Assembly: GCA_902766445.1 (NCBI GenBank)
Contig: CACXDP010000106.1
Span: forward strand, 1 to 38,028
Reading direction: 5' to 3'
Source: an uncultured Coriobacteriaceae bacterium
GTDB taxonomy: Bacteria > Actinomycetota > Coriobacteriia > Coriobacteriales > Atopobiaceae
DNA length: 38,028 nucleotides
The notes under the pieces were generated by a model. The model ran no database searches and had not been told where the DNA came from. It saw nothing but the letters and a program-made list of their open reading frames with translations. A program made the translations under genes and the position numbers. Position 1 is the stretch's first letter; every line of letters starts with the position of its first letter. Shown piece after piece: positions 30,458 through 38,028 of the stretch.

Positions 30458-31135
30458 CTATCTCTTCCGTGCGCCTCTGCGTATCTTGCGAACCGCCTTC
30501 TTGCCGGTGTCTACGACCTTGGGCTCTAGGTTCACGTTGGCGGGGGACACGAGGTCGAGGCGCAGCGAGATTTGCCTAAGCACAAGGACAACCGCAACCG
30601 TCAGGGCGGACGAGATCGTTTGGATCGCGTCTGTTGTGCGCATGCTGGCGCAATAGGTGACTGAGCCCATCACGGCGCAAAGTGCGTAGAAGTTGGACTG
30701 CCTAAAGACATGCGGCACCTCCCCGAGGAACACGTCGCGCAATATGCCGCCGCCGACACCGGTAATCGTTCCCATGAGTACGACGGCTGGGAGGTGGAGG
30801 CCGTTTGCGAGGGCCTTGTCAGTTCCGGCAATCACATAGAGCGCGACAGAGGTCATGTCTACCCACTCGTAGAGGTTGGGGAATCGCTGCATGGTGGTGG
30901 GGAAGCAGAAGCCCACGAGCGCCGTTACGACGCACAGGGGAATCGCCAGCTCAGAATCGAGGGCGTAGACGGTCCCCGTCTGCATGATGGCGTCGCGGAG
31001 CAGACCGCCGCCGAGGGCGCAGATGATGCACATCGCAATGAAGCCCACGAGATCGAGACCGTACTTCTGGCCGACGAGTACGCCGGCGAACGCACCGACG
31101 ACCACGGCGGATAGGTCAAGCCAGTTTGGTATCAC
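30458..31135 (-). CDS. TRIC/UPF0126-type membrane channel protein
   Basis: 225 residues with about seven hydrophobic segments. The two family motifs repeat as GGGLLRDAI and GGGILRDVFLGE, one in each half, showing the internal duplication of trimeric intracellular cation (TRIC) channels and their bacterial UPF0126 relatives. In bacteria these may conduct K+ or other cations or glycine; the substrate here is unknown. The C-terminus is very basic (KKAVRKIRRGARKR) and cytosolic. It lies 63 bp downstream of the small acidic gene and may share its transcript. Confidence 0.88.
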   Translation of the reverse strand: MIPNWLDLSAVVVGAFAGVLVGQKYGLDLVGFIAMCIICALGGGLLRDAIMQTGTVYALDSELAIPLCVVTALVGFCFPTTMQRFPNLYEWVDMTSVALYVIAGTDKALANGLHLPAVVLMGTITGVGGGILRDVFLGEVPHVFRQSNFYALCAVMGSVTYCASMRTTDAIQTISSALTVAVVLVLRQISLRLDLVSPANVNLEPKVVDTGKKAVRKIRRGARKR

Positions 31136-31198
31136 GGTGCCTCCATGGGTTTCGGGGTAGCCTCGCCTAAGGGTATGTACAGAGGGGCGAGCGTGACG

Positions 31199-31360
31199 TT
31201 ACGACTCGTCTTCCTCGTCCTCGGCCTCCTCTTCGTCGTCGGAGATGATCTGTACGAGGTTTTCTTCGGCGATGATCTCGTCATCCGCTGGCTCAATGTG
31301 CGCGATGAGCTCGCGCTGAGGCTTGACGTTCTCTATCGATGGGTTCTCTGCAAGAATCAT
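31199..31360 (-). CDS. Small acidic protein, 53 residues, unknown function
   Basis: Starts MILAENPSIENVKPQREL and ends in a Glu/Asp-rich tail (DDEEEAEDEEDES); 20 of 53 residues are acidic. The ATG at 31360 has a clear GGGAGG box 6 nt upstream, strong evidence that it is translated, although a longer frame upstream in the same phase exists. No family recognised, no membrane segment. It lies between a HAD gene and a TRIC-type channel gene on the same strand and may be a binding partner for cations or a basic protein such as the channel's Arg/Lys tail. That is speculation. Confidence 0.6.
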   Translation of the reverse strand: MILAENPSIENVKPQRELIAHIEPADDEIIAEENLVQIISDDEEEAEDEEDES

Positions 31361-31430
31361 AGTGACCTCCCAGCATGCGAAAGCAGCTTCCCGTATGAAA
31401 CAAGTATACTCTGAACGGCGATCTTTGGCT

Positions 31431-32285
31431 CTAGCGCATGAAGGCCGGCAGTATGTCCTCGGTGTCGCGCTCGTTGCACAGGCGGGCAGCTTCGGCGATT
31501 TGCTCGAGGGCGATGGCGACGCCGTCCTCCGCCGAGGCACCTACGTGCCAGCGAGCGGCACGCGCGGCGTTTTCATTGGCGTTGGCTACGGCACAGGAGT
31601 TGGGGATGTACTCCAGCATCGAGAGGTCGTTGTCCGCGTCGCCAAACACGCAGACCTCATCGAGCGACAGCTTGAGCGTCTTAATGAGCTGCCTGACTCC
31701 CTCGACCTTGCTCCATCCGCGGATGGAGACGTCCATCCAGTTGATGACCGTGTTCAAGAAATCAAACATCGGAAAGGCTTCCCGTAGCTCGGCCTGCAGT
31801 CCGGCGAGCGCCTCGTCACCTGCGAGGCAGATAACGCCCGCTTTGGCCACGGGATAGACGGGTAGCGTTTCGTGCCACATGCCTCCCGCCAAGAACGCGC
31901 GGTCGTACATGGAGCCCATCTCCTCGCGGGATATCCCGATCCAGTCGCCGAGGCCGTCCGAGCGATAGGTGACGAAGGCACAACCGGGCCTTCTTGCCAC
32001 CATCTCGGCTGCCTGGCGCAGAGGCGCATCATCGAGGTTTCTCTCAAAGACGAGCGAACGCAGGTAGTACACCTTCTGGCCGTTTACCGCCACCGCCGTG
32101 TTGTAGCAGCTGCGGTCTCCGCCAAAAAAACTCGCGAGCTCGGAGCGGTCGCGTCCGGTGGTCGGCCCGAAGTCCACCCCCTGCTCTTGGCACGCGTGGA
32201 TTGCGTCGATGGTTCGCGGGGAGACGCGTTCCTGTCCGAAGGGAATGAGCGTGTTGTCCATGTCCGAGAGTACGAGCTTAATCAT
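31431..32285 (-). CDS. Cof-type HAD-superfamily hydrolase
   Basis: 284 residues from ATG 32285, with AGAAGGAG upstream; an upstream in-frame extension lacks a ribosome-binding site. Motif I SDMDNTLI (Asp8, Asp10), motif II PTTGRDR, motif III Lys of GWSKVEGVRQL, motif IV FGDADNDLSML. The cap domain is of Cof type. It shares its start (MIKLVLSD) and the C-terminal ALEQIAE motif with the HAD gene at 19142-19954, so the two are paralogues. Substrate unknown. It is the first gene of a possible unit with the acidic protein and channel genes (70- and 63-bp gaps). Confidence 0.85.
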   Translation of the reverse strand: MIKLVLSDMDNTLIPFGQERVSPRTIDAIHACQEQGVDFGPTTGRDRSELASFFGGDRSCYNTAVAVNGQKVYYLRSLVFERNLDDAPLRQAAEMVARRPGCAFVTYRSDGLGDWIGISREEMGSMYDRAFLAGGMWHETLPVYPVAKAGVICLAGDEALAGLQAELREAFPMFDFLNTVINWMDVSIRGWSKVEGVRQLIKTLKLSLDEVCVFGDADNDLSMLEYIPNSCAVANANENAARAARWHVGASAEDGVAIALEQIAEAARLCNERDTEDILPAFMR

Positions 32286-32534
32286 GGGGACTCCTTCTGC
32301 TGGTGGTGGTTCCTCAACCATACCATGCCGGGGCGACAGGTGGACGTATAACTTGTCAACCCTGATACTCGACGTCGACTCGCTCTTTGGCGGACCGATT
32401 AGAGAGTTGCGCTAGGTGGTGATGAGTTATACATTTCCTTGTCTTCTTTCATGTCCCATAGGTGGCTTATGCTGGTGGGGGTTAGGGTTAGGATTACGTT
32501 GCGCGGTCGTGTCTCACGGGAGGTACAAGGGTTT

Positions 32535-34097
32535 ATGTCCTTACATGAATGCGTAAGCTATTTCGAGGCAAATGGTAACCAGGCCATTCTCGGAGTGTGC
32601 AAATCGCTTGTGAGCGATACGACACTTGACGCAGTCGAACGAGAGCTTCTTTCGGATGCATTGCCCGCCCCCTCCTCAATCGTCGATGAGGTACGGGGAC
32701 TCGTGCAAGCTGGTGGGGACCCGCTTGGTGAGGCGTTCATGCGCGTCAACCGTCCCGAAGAGCGGAGGGCTTTGGGATCGGTGTTCACGCCGGCGGATAT
32801 CGTTGAATCTATGATAGGTTGGGCAGGCGAGCGGGTTACTCCGGCGAGGGTGGTTGACTGTGGCTGTGGATCTGGCAGATTCGCATTGTCGGCTGCTCGT
32901 AGGTTTCCCGACGCGCATATTGTGGCAACGGATATATCTCCTCTCGCCACTATCACGTGCAAGGCGAACGCCATGGCGTCAGGCGTATCAATTTCGGTCG
33001 TTCGAGGCGACTTTGCCAAGACGAATTTGCCGTTTGGCGGGGAGGGGCCGACGCTGTGGATTGGCAACCCTCCCTACGTTCGCCATCATGATCTCACCAA
33101 AGAACAGAAGTCGCGCTATCTCAGTGACCTTCACTCTCTTGGCGTTCGAGGCAATGCCCTTGCAGGCCTTCACTCGCACTTCGTTGCGTCCATCGCCCGG
33201 CGCTTTGGAGTCGGTGATGTTGGCTGTCTCGTAATGTCAGCAGAATGGATGGATGTCGGCTATGGTGCGGCCATTCGGGACATCCTAACGAAGCGACTCG
33301 CCATGTCGTATCTTCGCGTGTTCGACAAGTCAAGCGAGCCATTCGTCGGTGTCATGACGTCTGCCGTTGTGGTTGGCTTCGACAATCTGCCCTGCGACAG
33401 GCATGTCTCCATTGGTGATACCGAGATTGCGCTGGATGAGTTTAAGGATTCTGATCGCTGGAGTGATGTGGTATCTCGCAGGTCTTGCGGAGTAACTGGT
33501 GAGGGATACGTCCGCCTTGGCGATATCGCTCGTGTGCATCGTGGGGTGGTGACCGGTAGGAATAGCTTTTGGGTTCGTCGTCCTGGCGAGGTGTCGGAGC
33601 AGCTGAGCGTTCCTATCGTAGCTCATGCTCGCGAGCTTGCTGGGGACAAGCCTGCATGCCGGGATGTGTCTGGTCTTTCAAGACTTGTCACGCTGCCCGA
33701 TGACATTTCGACATTGCCAGAAGAACTGTATGTCGAGGCAGAGGGCATTATTAAGGATGGTCTTCGCGCCGGGGTTGATGAGGGGTTTGTGGCTAGTCAT
33801 CGAAAACACTGGTGGAGCATTAAGGCTCCGAAGGCCCCCGCAATCATGATGACCTACATGGCGAGACATCCACCGACGTTTGTCGTCAATGTCGATGGGC
33901 TCGGGATGCTCAACGTGGTTCATGGCATATACCCTACCGTGAGCCTCTCCGATAACGCCATACGCAATCTTGCGGAGTATTTAAATCATAACGTTGCCGT
34001 TGGTGACGGTCGAGTTTATGCCGGAGGACTGGTGAAGTTTGAGCCACGCGAGGTGGAACACATAGTTGTCCCCTCGCCAGAAGTCTTGGAGGGATAG
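32535..34097 (+). CDS. N6-adenine DNA methyltransferase of a type II restriction-modification system
   Basis: 520 residues from ATG 32535, with GGGAGGT about 11 nt upstream; the frame opens earlier at a TTG (32439) without a box. SAM-binding motif I lies near residues 106-116 (VVDCGCGSGRFAL), followed by VATDISPLA. The catalytic motif IV is NPPY at 178-181, marking an N6-adenine (gamma-type order) enzyme. The C-terminal half is the target-recognition region. The endonuclease gene starts one base after its stop, so the pair is one operon. Predicted to protect the host at the site cut by the partner. The 249 bp upstream hold no gene and no control-protein gene; they contain one GTCGAC. Confidence 0.85.
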   Translation: MSLHECVSYFEANGNQAILGVCKSLVSDTTLDAVERELLSDALPAPSSIVDEVRGLVQAGGDPLGEAFMRVNRPEERRALGSVFTPADIVESMIGWAGERVTPARVVDCGCGSGRFALSAARRFPDAHIVATDISPLATITCKANAMASGVSISVVRGDFAKTNLPFGGEGPTLWIGNPPYVRHHDLTKEQKSRYLSDLHSLGVRGNALAGLHSHFVASIARRFGVGDVGCLVMSAEWMDVGYGAAIRDILTKRLAMSYLRVFDKSSEPFVGVMTSAVVVGFDNLPCDRHVSIGDTEIALDEFKDSDRWSDVVSRRSCGVTGEGYVRLGDIARVHRGVVTGRNSFWVRRPGEVSEQLSVPIVAHARELAGDKPACRDVSGLSRLVTLPDDISTLPEELYVEAEGIIKDGLRAGVDEGFVASHRKHWWSIKAPKAPAIMMTYMARHPPTFVVNVDGLGMLNVVHGIYPTVSLSDNAIRNLAEYLNHNVAVGDGRVYAGGLVKFEPREVEHIVVPSPEVLEG

Positions 34098-34098
34098 T

Positions 34099-35040
34099 AT
34101 GCCAAGGATGCCTGAGGTGTGGGATAAGGAACGGTTGAGCAATGATGCCGCCACATCGGTCGAGCATTTCAAGGAGAGCCGTATCACGGAGCCAGAACAG
34201 CTCTATGTCAACTTGTTTGTTGACTTTGCTTTTAAGGTTAGGCACGTGCTTGACATCACGGGGGATCTCGCGGAGCTTGAAAACAAAATGTCCGAGCTCG
34301 TGAGTGACGGGTACTACGACGTGGTGCGTTATTTGACGGCACCGCCGACCAGCGAGGATGATATGTACGTCATCGCCGAGTTAAGTAGCAAAAGTGCTCC
34401 GAGTAAGTTGGCTTTGCCGAGCAACGTTGAGAAGCTTTGTAGTTTCGTAAGCAAAACGCTCGACAAGAAGCGTTTCGTCTGGGTTGGGGAGTCGCGGGAG
34501 GCAACCGAACACGAGCGCACAACCTCCGTAATTGCGACAGCTGCGCTGATGGCGACGCAGCGCGCGCAGACACTACGGCGCAACCTTGCGAAAAGGAATC
34601 AGGAAGGCGCGTTGAAGAGGTATCTCGTTGATGAGTTGGGATACAAAGAGGTGCAGACACGAAGAATATCGACAGTAATTGATGCACCGAAGGCGCGACA
34701 GTTCTGTGGGGAAACGCCGGTTGCAGGCAAGAAGGCCGATGTTGTCGTGGGACTTGGAGACAATCGCTTTATGTGTGTTGAGTGCAAGGTGTCGAACAGC
34801 ACCGTCAACTCCTTCAAGCGCCTCAACCATGAGACAGTGGAGAAGGCGACGCACTGGTATCATGCCCTCGGTGCGAACGGGGTTGTCTGTGCCGGTCTTT
34901 TGAGTGGAGTGTTCAGTGTCGATAACCTCGTTTCTGCCCAGCAAGAGGGCGTGTCGCTGTTCTGGAGCCATGACCTGGATAGTATTGGCGACTTCATCAA
35001 GTCAACGTACCCAGTAACGACGGAAATGCAGGGAACGTGA
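34099..35040 (+). CDS. XamI-like type II restriction endonuclease
   Basis: 313 residues from ATG 34099, with TGGAGGG upstream; the gap to the methylase stop is 1 bp. The likely nuclease core is a PD-(D/E)xK-type set: Asp214 (KADVVVG), then Glu228-Cys-Lys230 in CVECKVSNSTVNSFKRLNHE. That segment and the overall length resemble the XamI restriction family, whose type member recognises GTCGAC. The match is from memory of the family, so the specificity is a hypothesis. Acts as a cytosolic dsDNA nuclease against unmethylated foreign DNA. It is convergent with the GNAT gene (2-bp gap, no terminator). Confidence 0.7.
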   Translation: MPRMPEVWDKERLSNDAATSVEHFKESRITEPEQLYVNLFVDFAFKVRHVLDITGDLAELENKMSELVSDGYYDVVRYLTAPPTSEDDMYVIAELSSKSAPSKLALPSNVEKLCSFVSKTLDKKRFVWVGESREATEHERTTSVIATAALMATQRAQTLRRNLAKRNQEGALKRYLVDELGYKEVQTRRISTVIDAPKARQFCGETPVAGKKADVVVGLGDNRFMCVECKVSNSTVNSFKRLNHETVEKATHWYHALGANGVVCAGLLSGVFSVDNLVSAQQEGVSLFWSHDLDSIGDFIKSTYPVTTEMQGT

Positions 35041-35042
35041 TG

Positions 35043-35531
35043 TCATCCTCGGGACGCCACGTGCTGGTATGCAACGCGTGGGGTCCCGTTGTCGCAGATG
35101 ATGATGCCGCACTCGGCGAAACCAAGGCGCGAAAGGGTGCGGCGCATGGGTGCGTTGTCCTCATGCGTGTCGATGCGCAGGTTTCGTACCTGCTCGCATG
35201 CCCATGTCAGACAAGTGCGGCCGGCGTGCGAGCCTTCGCGCGCGGCGATGCGATGCACCACGTGGTACGGCTCGTCATTGAGCCAGGCGCCGTCAATCTC
35301 GGTATAGGTTGGATCAGGTCCCGGGGCAAACAAGAACGCGGCGAGCACTACGGACTCGTCTACGCAGACGTATAGTGCGTCGCGCGCTAGGTCGCCCTCT
35401 ACGTCCTCTCTGCTGGGATAGCCCTCTGGCCACTGCGTGGGGTTTCCCGTTCGGCGCATGAAGTCGTGTGCCGCGTCGTAGATGTCCAGTATCTGCGGTA
35501 CGTCTGCTTGCGTTGCCATCCGAATGTGCAT
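35043..35531 (-). CDS. GNAT-family N-acetyltransferase
   Basis: 162 residues with a GAAGAGG box before the ATG. Starts MHIRMATQADVPQILDIYD, the standard GNAT opening. The central part has VVLAAFLFAPGPDPTY. The acetyl-CoA loop is altered: instead of R-x-x-G-x-G/A there is REGSHAGRTCLTWACEQ. The final DNAPMRRTLSRLGFAECG is the usual C-terminal GNAT motif. It transfers an acetyl group to an unknown amine. Divergent from the lipoprotein gene, sharing a 181-bp AT-rich gap that contains TATACT (minus strand, near 35580). Confidence 0.82.
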   Translation of the reverse strand: MHIRMATQADVPQILDIYDAAHDFMRRTGNPTQWPEGYPSREDVEGDLARDALYVCVDESVVLAAFLFAPGPDPTYTEIDGAWLNDEPYHVVHRIAAREGSHAGRTCLTWACEQVRNLRIDTHEDNAPMRRTLSRLGFAECGIIICDNGTPRVAYQHVASRG

Positions 35532-35712
35532 GGTCGAACCTCTTCGCTGCGGGGATGGAGTCTATTGTGGACTGTCTAGTATAGTAGATGCGGGTCGGCG
35601 GCTGTCCTTGGAGAGAAGTGTTGAGGTGGTTTGACTTGCTGTCGATATGGTTTGGCGTGATGTTGGAATAGAATACGAATAGCAATAGATACGTGTAGAT
35701 GGAGGATGGAGC

Positions 35713-36522
35713 ATGAGGATCGGGGCATCTCATGTGAGGTGCGCGGCGTTGTCGATGGTGATGGCGTGTGCGCTGGCAGTGGGCCTTGTGGGTTGTGGTT
35801 CTCAGGCGAGCACGCCCGAGGAATCCCAGCATCCGACGGTCGCGACGGAAACGGGGTATGTGGGCGAGACGGAAGCTGAGAGGAGAGAAAGAATCGCAAG
35901 CAGCTGGGCGTACAATACCGAGTTGCCAGAATCGATTATCGCTGGTGACGCCGCCGAGGTGATTGCTCAGGTGACGAACAACGGCGAGCAGGACGACTTG
36001 GGCTGGAGGATTCGTCCGGTGGTACTTCTGGCGACCAAGAAGGGAACCAACGGATCTGTCGAGAAATACGGGGTTTTGTGCCAGGCGAGTGTGGGCGGCG
36101 AGTCAGTCTGGTGCGTGCTTACCATCGACATGACGGATACGAGCGCTGACATCCCAAAGAAGGTCTTTGCGAACATTGATCCTGTAAATCTCGGTGTGGT
36201 GGAATCTTGGGAGGGGCCGTCAACTCAAGACGGTTGGAGTATGGCTGGATCCTACGCGGCGCAAACCCCTACTCTGCCTGCTGACGCGCAGAAGGTCTAT
36301 ACCAATGCGGTGAAGGCCGGTGACACGAGTGGCATCGCCGTTCCGCTCGCGCATATTGCCACGCAGATAGCTGACGGCGTGAACTACTTGTATCTTGTTC
36401 AGACGACATCCGCTGACGGTAGTGGGCCGACGCTCTCTTTCGTGACGGTGTCACGCGATTCGAAAGGTAGCTGCAGCGTCATCTCAAGAGAATATATGGA
36501 CATTGCGAGCTACTTGAGGTAG
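35713..36522 (+). CDS. Lipoprotein of unknown function
   Basis: 269 residues, with GGAGGATGGAG before the ATG. The signal peptide ends in the lipobox LVGC (about residue 28), so the mature protein is anchored outside the membrane. The remainder is a single polar domain of about 220 residues (NTELPESIIAGDAAEVIAQV ... IASYLR) with no motif I recognise. It ends 64 bp before tmk, which has its own promoter-like box, so cotranscription is uncertain. Confidence 0.75.
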   Translation: MRIGASHVRCAALSMVMACALAVGLVGCGSQASTPEESQHPTVATETGYVGETEAERRERIASSWAYNTELPESIIAGDAAEVIAQVTNNGEQDDLGWRIRPVVLLATKKGTNGSVEKYGVLCQASVGGESVWCVLTIDMTDTSADIPKKVFANIDPVNLGVVESWEGPSTQDGWSMAGSYAAQTPTLPADAQKVYTNAVKAGDTSGIAVPLAHIATQIADGVNYLYLVQTTSADGSGPTLSFVTVSRDSKGSCSVISREYMDIASYLR

Positions 36523-36551
36523 TCCGCTTGCGACCATCAGTTGCTTAAGCA

Positions 36552-36560
36552 TGCTATACT
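36552..36560 (+). promoter_or_regulatory. Extended -10 promoter for tmk
   Basis: TG-C-TATACT at 36552-36560, 26 nt before the ATG at 36587. No matching -35 at the usual distance. Confidence 0.45.
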
Positions 36561-36586
36561 CTATGCAGCGAACGAGAGGAGCGCAC

Positions 36587-37213
36587 ATGAGCAACAAGGG
36601 CCTGTTTATCACCTTGGAAGGTGTTGATGGCTGTGGCAAGTCCACCCAGGGTTCGCTTTTGGCTAATGCCCTAGAGGCGACCGGACGCGAGGTGGTGCGA
36701 CTACGTGACCCAGGAAGTGCGCGCCTCTCGGAGAAGATCCGCCTCATCCTGCTAGACCCTGCCAACGAGGACATGTGCTACGAGTGCGAGTTGCTGCTCT
36801 ACGAAGCAGCGCGTGCACAGATGGTGCGTGAACTCATCGAGCCTACCCTTGCGCGTGGTGTTACCGTGGTCTGCGATCGTTTCTATGATTCTACGTATGC
36901 CTATCAGGCGGCAGGACGAGGTCTCGACGCGCGTATGATTGACGAGGCAAACAAGCTCGGCAGTTGTGGTGTCGTGCCTGACGCGACTCTAGTGTTTGAC
37001 CTTGCAGCCGAGGAGGCTCTCGCGCGCGCAACGCATGAGGGTGCCGACCGGCTAGAGGGCGAAGGCATGCGTTTTCAGCGTCGTGTGCGTGAGGGTTACA
37101 TGCAGTTGGCAAAGGCCGAGCCGGAGCGCGTGCGCGTTGTGGATGCCGTGGGCACGGTCGAGGTCGTGCATGCGCGCGTGGTCGAGGCTCTGCGTGACGT
37201 GGTCACCCTCTAA
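36587..37213 (+). CDS. tmk: Thymidylate kinase
   Basis: 208 residues from ATG 36587 (GAGAGGAG upstream; an earlier in-frame ATG at 36551 has none). It converts dTMP to dTDP with ATP. The P-loop is EGVDGCGKST (about residues 11-20), the DR(Y/F) motif is CDRFYDST, and the Arg before it (RLRDPGS) replaces the more usual REPGG, a slight variation. The LID-type region follows. The length is normal for bacterial enzymes. The holB start lies just 11 bp after the stop, so the two form a DNA-replication operon. Confidence 0.93.
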   Translation: MSNKGLFITLEGVDGCGKSTQGSLLANALEATGREVVRLRDPGSARLSEKIRLILLDPANEDMCYECELLLYEAARAQMVRELIEPTLARGVTVVCDRFYDSTYAYQAAGRGLDARMIDEANKLGSCGVVPDATLVFDLAAEEALARATHEGADRLEGEGMRFQRRVREGYMQLAKAEPERVRVVDAVGTVEVVHARVVEALRDVVTL

Positions 37214-37224
37214 GGAGGTTTGTG

Positions 37225-38028
37225 TTGTCTGCCACGTCTCCTGTACCGCTGCCCCTCACTACCATCGAGAACCAGCCGCGAGTGCGCGACTTCCTCTCCA
37301 CCGCGTTTGTGACCGGGCAGCTCTCGCATGCGTACCTCTTTACGGGAATGCCGGGGGCGGGTATGACGGAGGCTGCACTTGCACTTGCGCAGTGCATCGT
37401 GTGTCCCAATCCCGAGGGGCCTGACGGTAACTGCGAGGAATGCATGCGCGTAGCCCATCATACGCACCCTGATGTCAAGCTCATCGCTCCGGCTGGCGTC
37501 TCGGGCTACCTCATCGACCAGGTACGCGAGCTCTCCGAGGACGTGCCGATGGCACCGGTGCGTGCCACGCGCAAGGTCTACGTGATAGACCGTGCCGACC
37601 AGCTCCGAGGAGCCTCAGCAAATGCCCTGCTCAAGACTCTCGAGGAGCCGCCCGATGACGTGATGTTCATCCTCATCGCGCGCTCGGTGGATGCAATGCT
37701 GCCCACTATCGTCTCGCGCTGCCAGCAGGTGCCTTTCCGCGTCGTGCCGCCCGAGGTCGCTGTGGCGACGATTGCGCGAAGGGTTGGTGGCGACGATCGT
37801 GATGCCCGCATTGCTCTGGCGGTGACGGGGACACCAGAACGGGCTGCGGAGTTCCTGCGCTCGCCTGACCGTCGAAACGTCCGGCTTGCCATGGTGCGCA
37901 CGCTTTGCGAGCTTGCACGTGACGATCAGTGGGACGTGCTACAGGCGGCGCAAGGTCTCGTGGAAGAAGTACAGATATCGGTGGGTCTTCGCCAACGCGG
38001 GAAGGCCGCACTCAAGCGCGATAAGGTC
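37225..38028 (+). CDS. holB: DNA polymerase III subunit delta' (3' partial)
   Basis: The frame runs off the right edge; 268 residues are present. The start is probably TTG 37225 (AAGGAGG 6 nt upstream) or the GTG three bases earlier. Subunit of the clamp loader. SHAYLFTGMPGAGMTE is the Walker A region with Met in place of the catalytic Lys, as expected for the non-ATP-binding delta' subunit. A zinc module C-x2-C-x9-C-x2-C (CIVC...CEEC) follows. Then come KVYVIDRADQL (Walker B region), ALLKTLEEPP (sensor region) and the SRC motif (TIVSRCQQVPF). Cotranscribed with tmk. Confidence 0.92.
   Translation, partial: MSATSPVPLPLTTIENQPRVRDFLSTAFVTGQLSHAYLFTGMPGAGMTEAALALAQCIVCPNPEGPDGNCEECMRVAHHTHPDVKLIAPAGVSGYLIDQVRELSEDVPMAPVRATRKVYVIDRADQLRGASANALLKTLEEPPDDVMFILIARSVDAMLPTIVSRCQQVPFRVVPPEVAVATIARRVGGDDRDARIALAVTGTPERAAEFLRSPDRRNVRLAMVRTLCELARDDQWDVLQAAQGLVEEVQISVGLRQRGKAALKRDKV

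Noticed and set aside
31145-31414. Plus-strand open frame of 89 codons
   Set aside because: It is the complement of the small acidic gene, which has a good ribosome-binding site; the plus frame does not.
31431-32285. DxDN instead of DxDG in motif I of the HAD protein as a lost active site
   Set aside because: Both Asp residues are present and Asn at that position is tolerated in the superfamily.
32374-32379. GTCGAC upstream of the restriction-modification genes as a control site
   Set aside because: The same hexamer occurs at 224, 9423 and 17169 in coding DNA, so one upstream copy means little.
32470-32495. GGTTAGGGTTAGG telomere-like sequence before the methylase gene
   Set aside because: Only about two units; chance in G-rich non-coding DNA.

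Overview
The window is a 38 kb piece of a high-GC, Gram-positive-type chromosome. It has lipoproteins with lipoboxes, a Tat-type signal, a wall/surface protein with ChW and fibronectin-III modules, a mannose-family PTS, and tmk followed by holB. This combination, with a class-M sirtuin/macrodomain pair, fits a gut or oral Coriobacteriia (Collinsella/Olsenella/Atopobium-like). That assignment is inference; no rRNA, tRNA or universal marker is present to prove it. No CRISPR array, rRNA, tRNA or intact transposase was seen.

Layout. 1-4.2 kb: 3' part of a large secreted repeat protein (ChW x3, FN3 x6, Cys/His-rich tail), a 20-bp perfect terminator hairpin, and a probable gene remnant. 4.3-6.5 kb: a clostripain-family (C11) lipoprotein protease and a GNAT pseudogene with an internal deletion. 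6.8-10.6 kb: a hybrid sensor kinase with two receiver domains, translationally coupled to a solute-binding lipoprotein. 10.7-13.3 kb (minus): a three-gene unit of class-M sirtuin, Zn-type macrodomain hydrolase and a HTH/zinc-ribbon/desulfoferrodoxin-like fusion, i.e. a probable reversible protein ADP-ribosylation module with a redox-type sensor.

13.4-25.3 kb: HAD phosphatases, a transglutaminase-like secreted protein, a secreted HExxH metallopeptidase, two exported YD-repeat-like proteins and a SixA-CHAD fusion. Every one of five consecutive intergenic gaps from 16.5 to 24 kb carries one or two copies of the same 31-bp palindrome (seven copies), and a HAD 3' tail is duplicated on either side of the metallopeptidase gene.

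25.4-29.5 kb: a mannose-type PTS operon (IIA-IIB-IIC-IID plus a small membrane protein, minus strand) facing a divergent AraC-type regulator. 29.6-32.3 kb: two Cof-type HAD hydrolases, a TRIC/UPF0126 channel and a 53-residue acidic protein. 32.5-35.0 kb: a type II restriction-modification pair (N6-adenine methylase and XamI-like endonuclease). 35.0-38.0 kb: a GNAT acetyltransferase, a lipoprotein, thymidylate kinase and the start of DNA polymerase III delta', which runs off the right edge.

Several genes share an upstream TG-N-TATNAT-type extended -10 box, which helped place promoters. Gene starts were chosen by Shine-Dalgarno position and so often lie downstream of the longest possible open frame.
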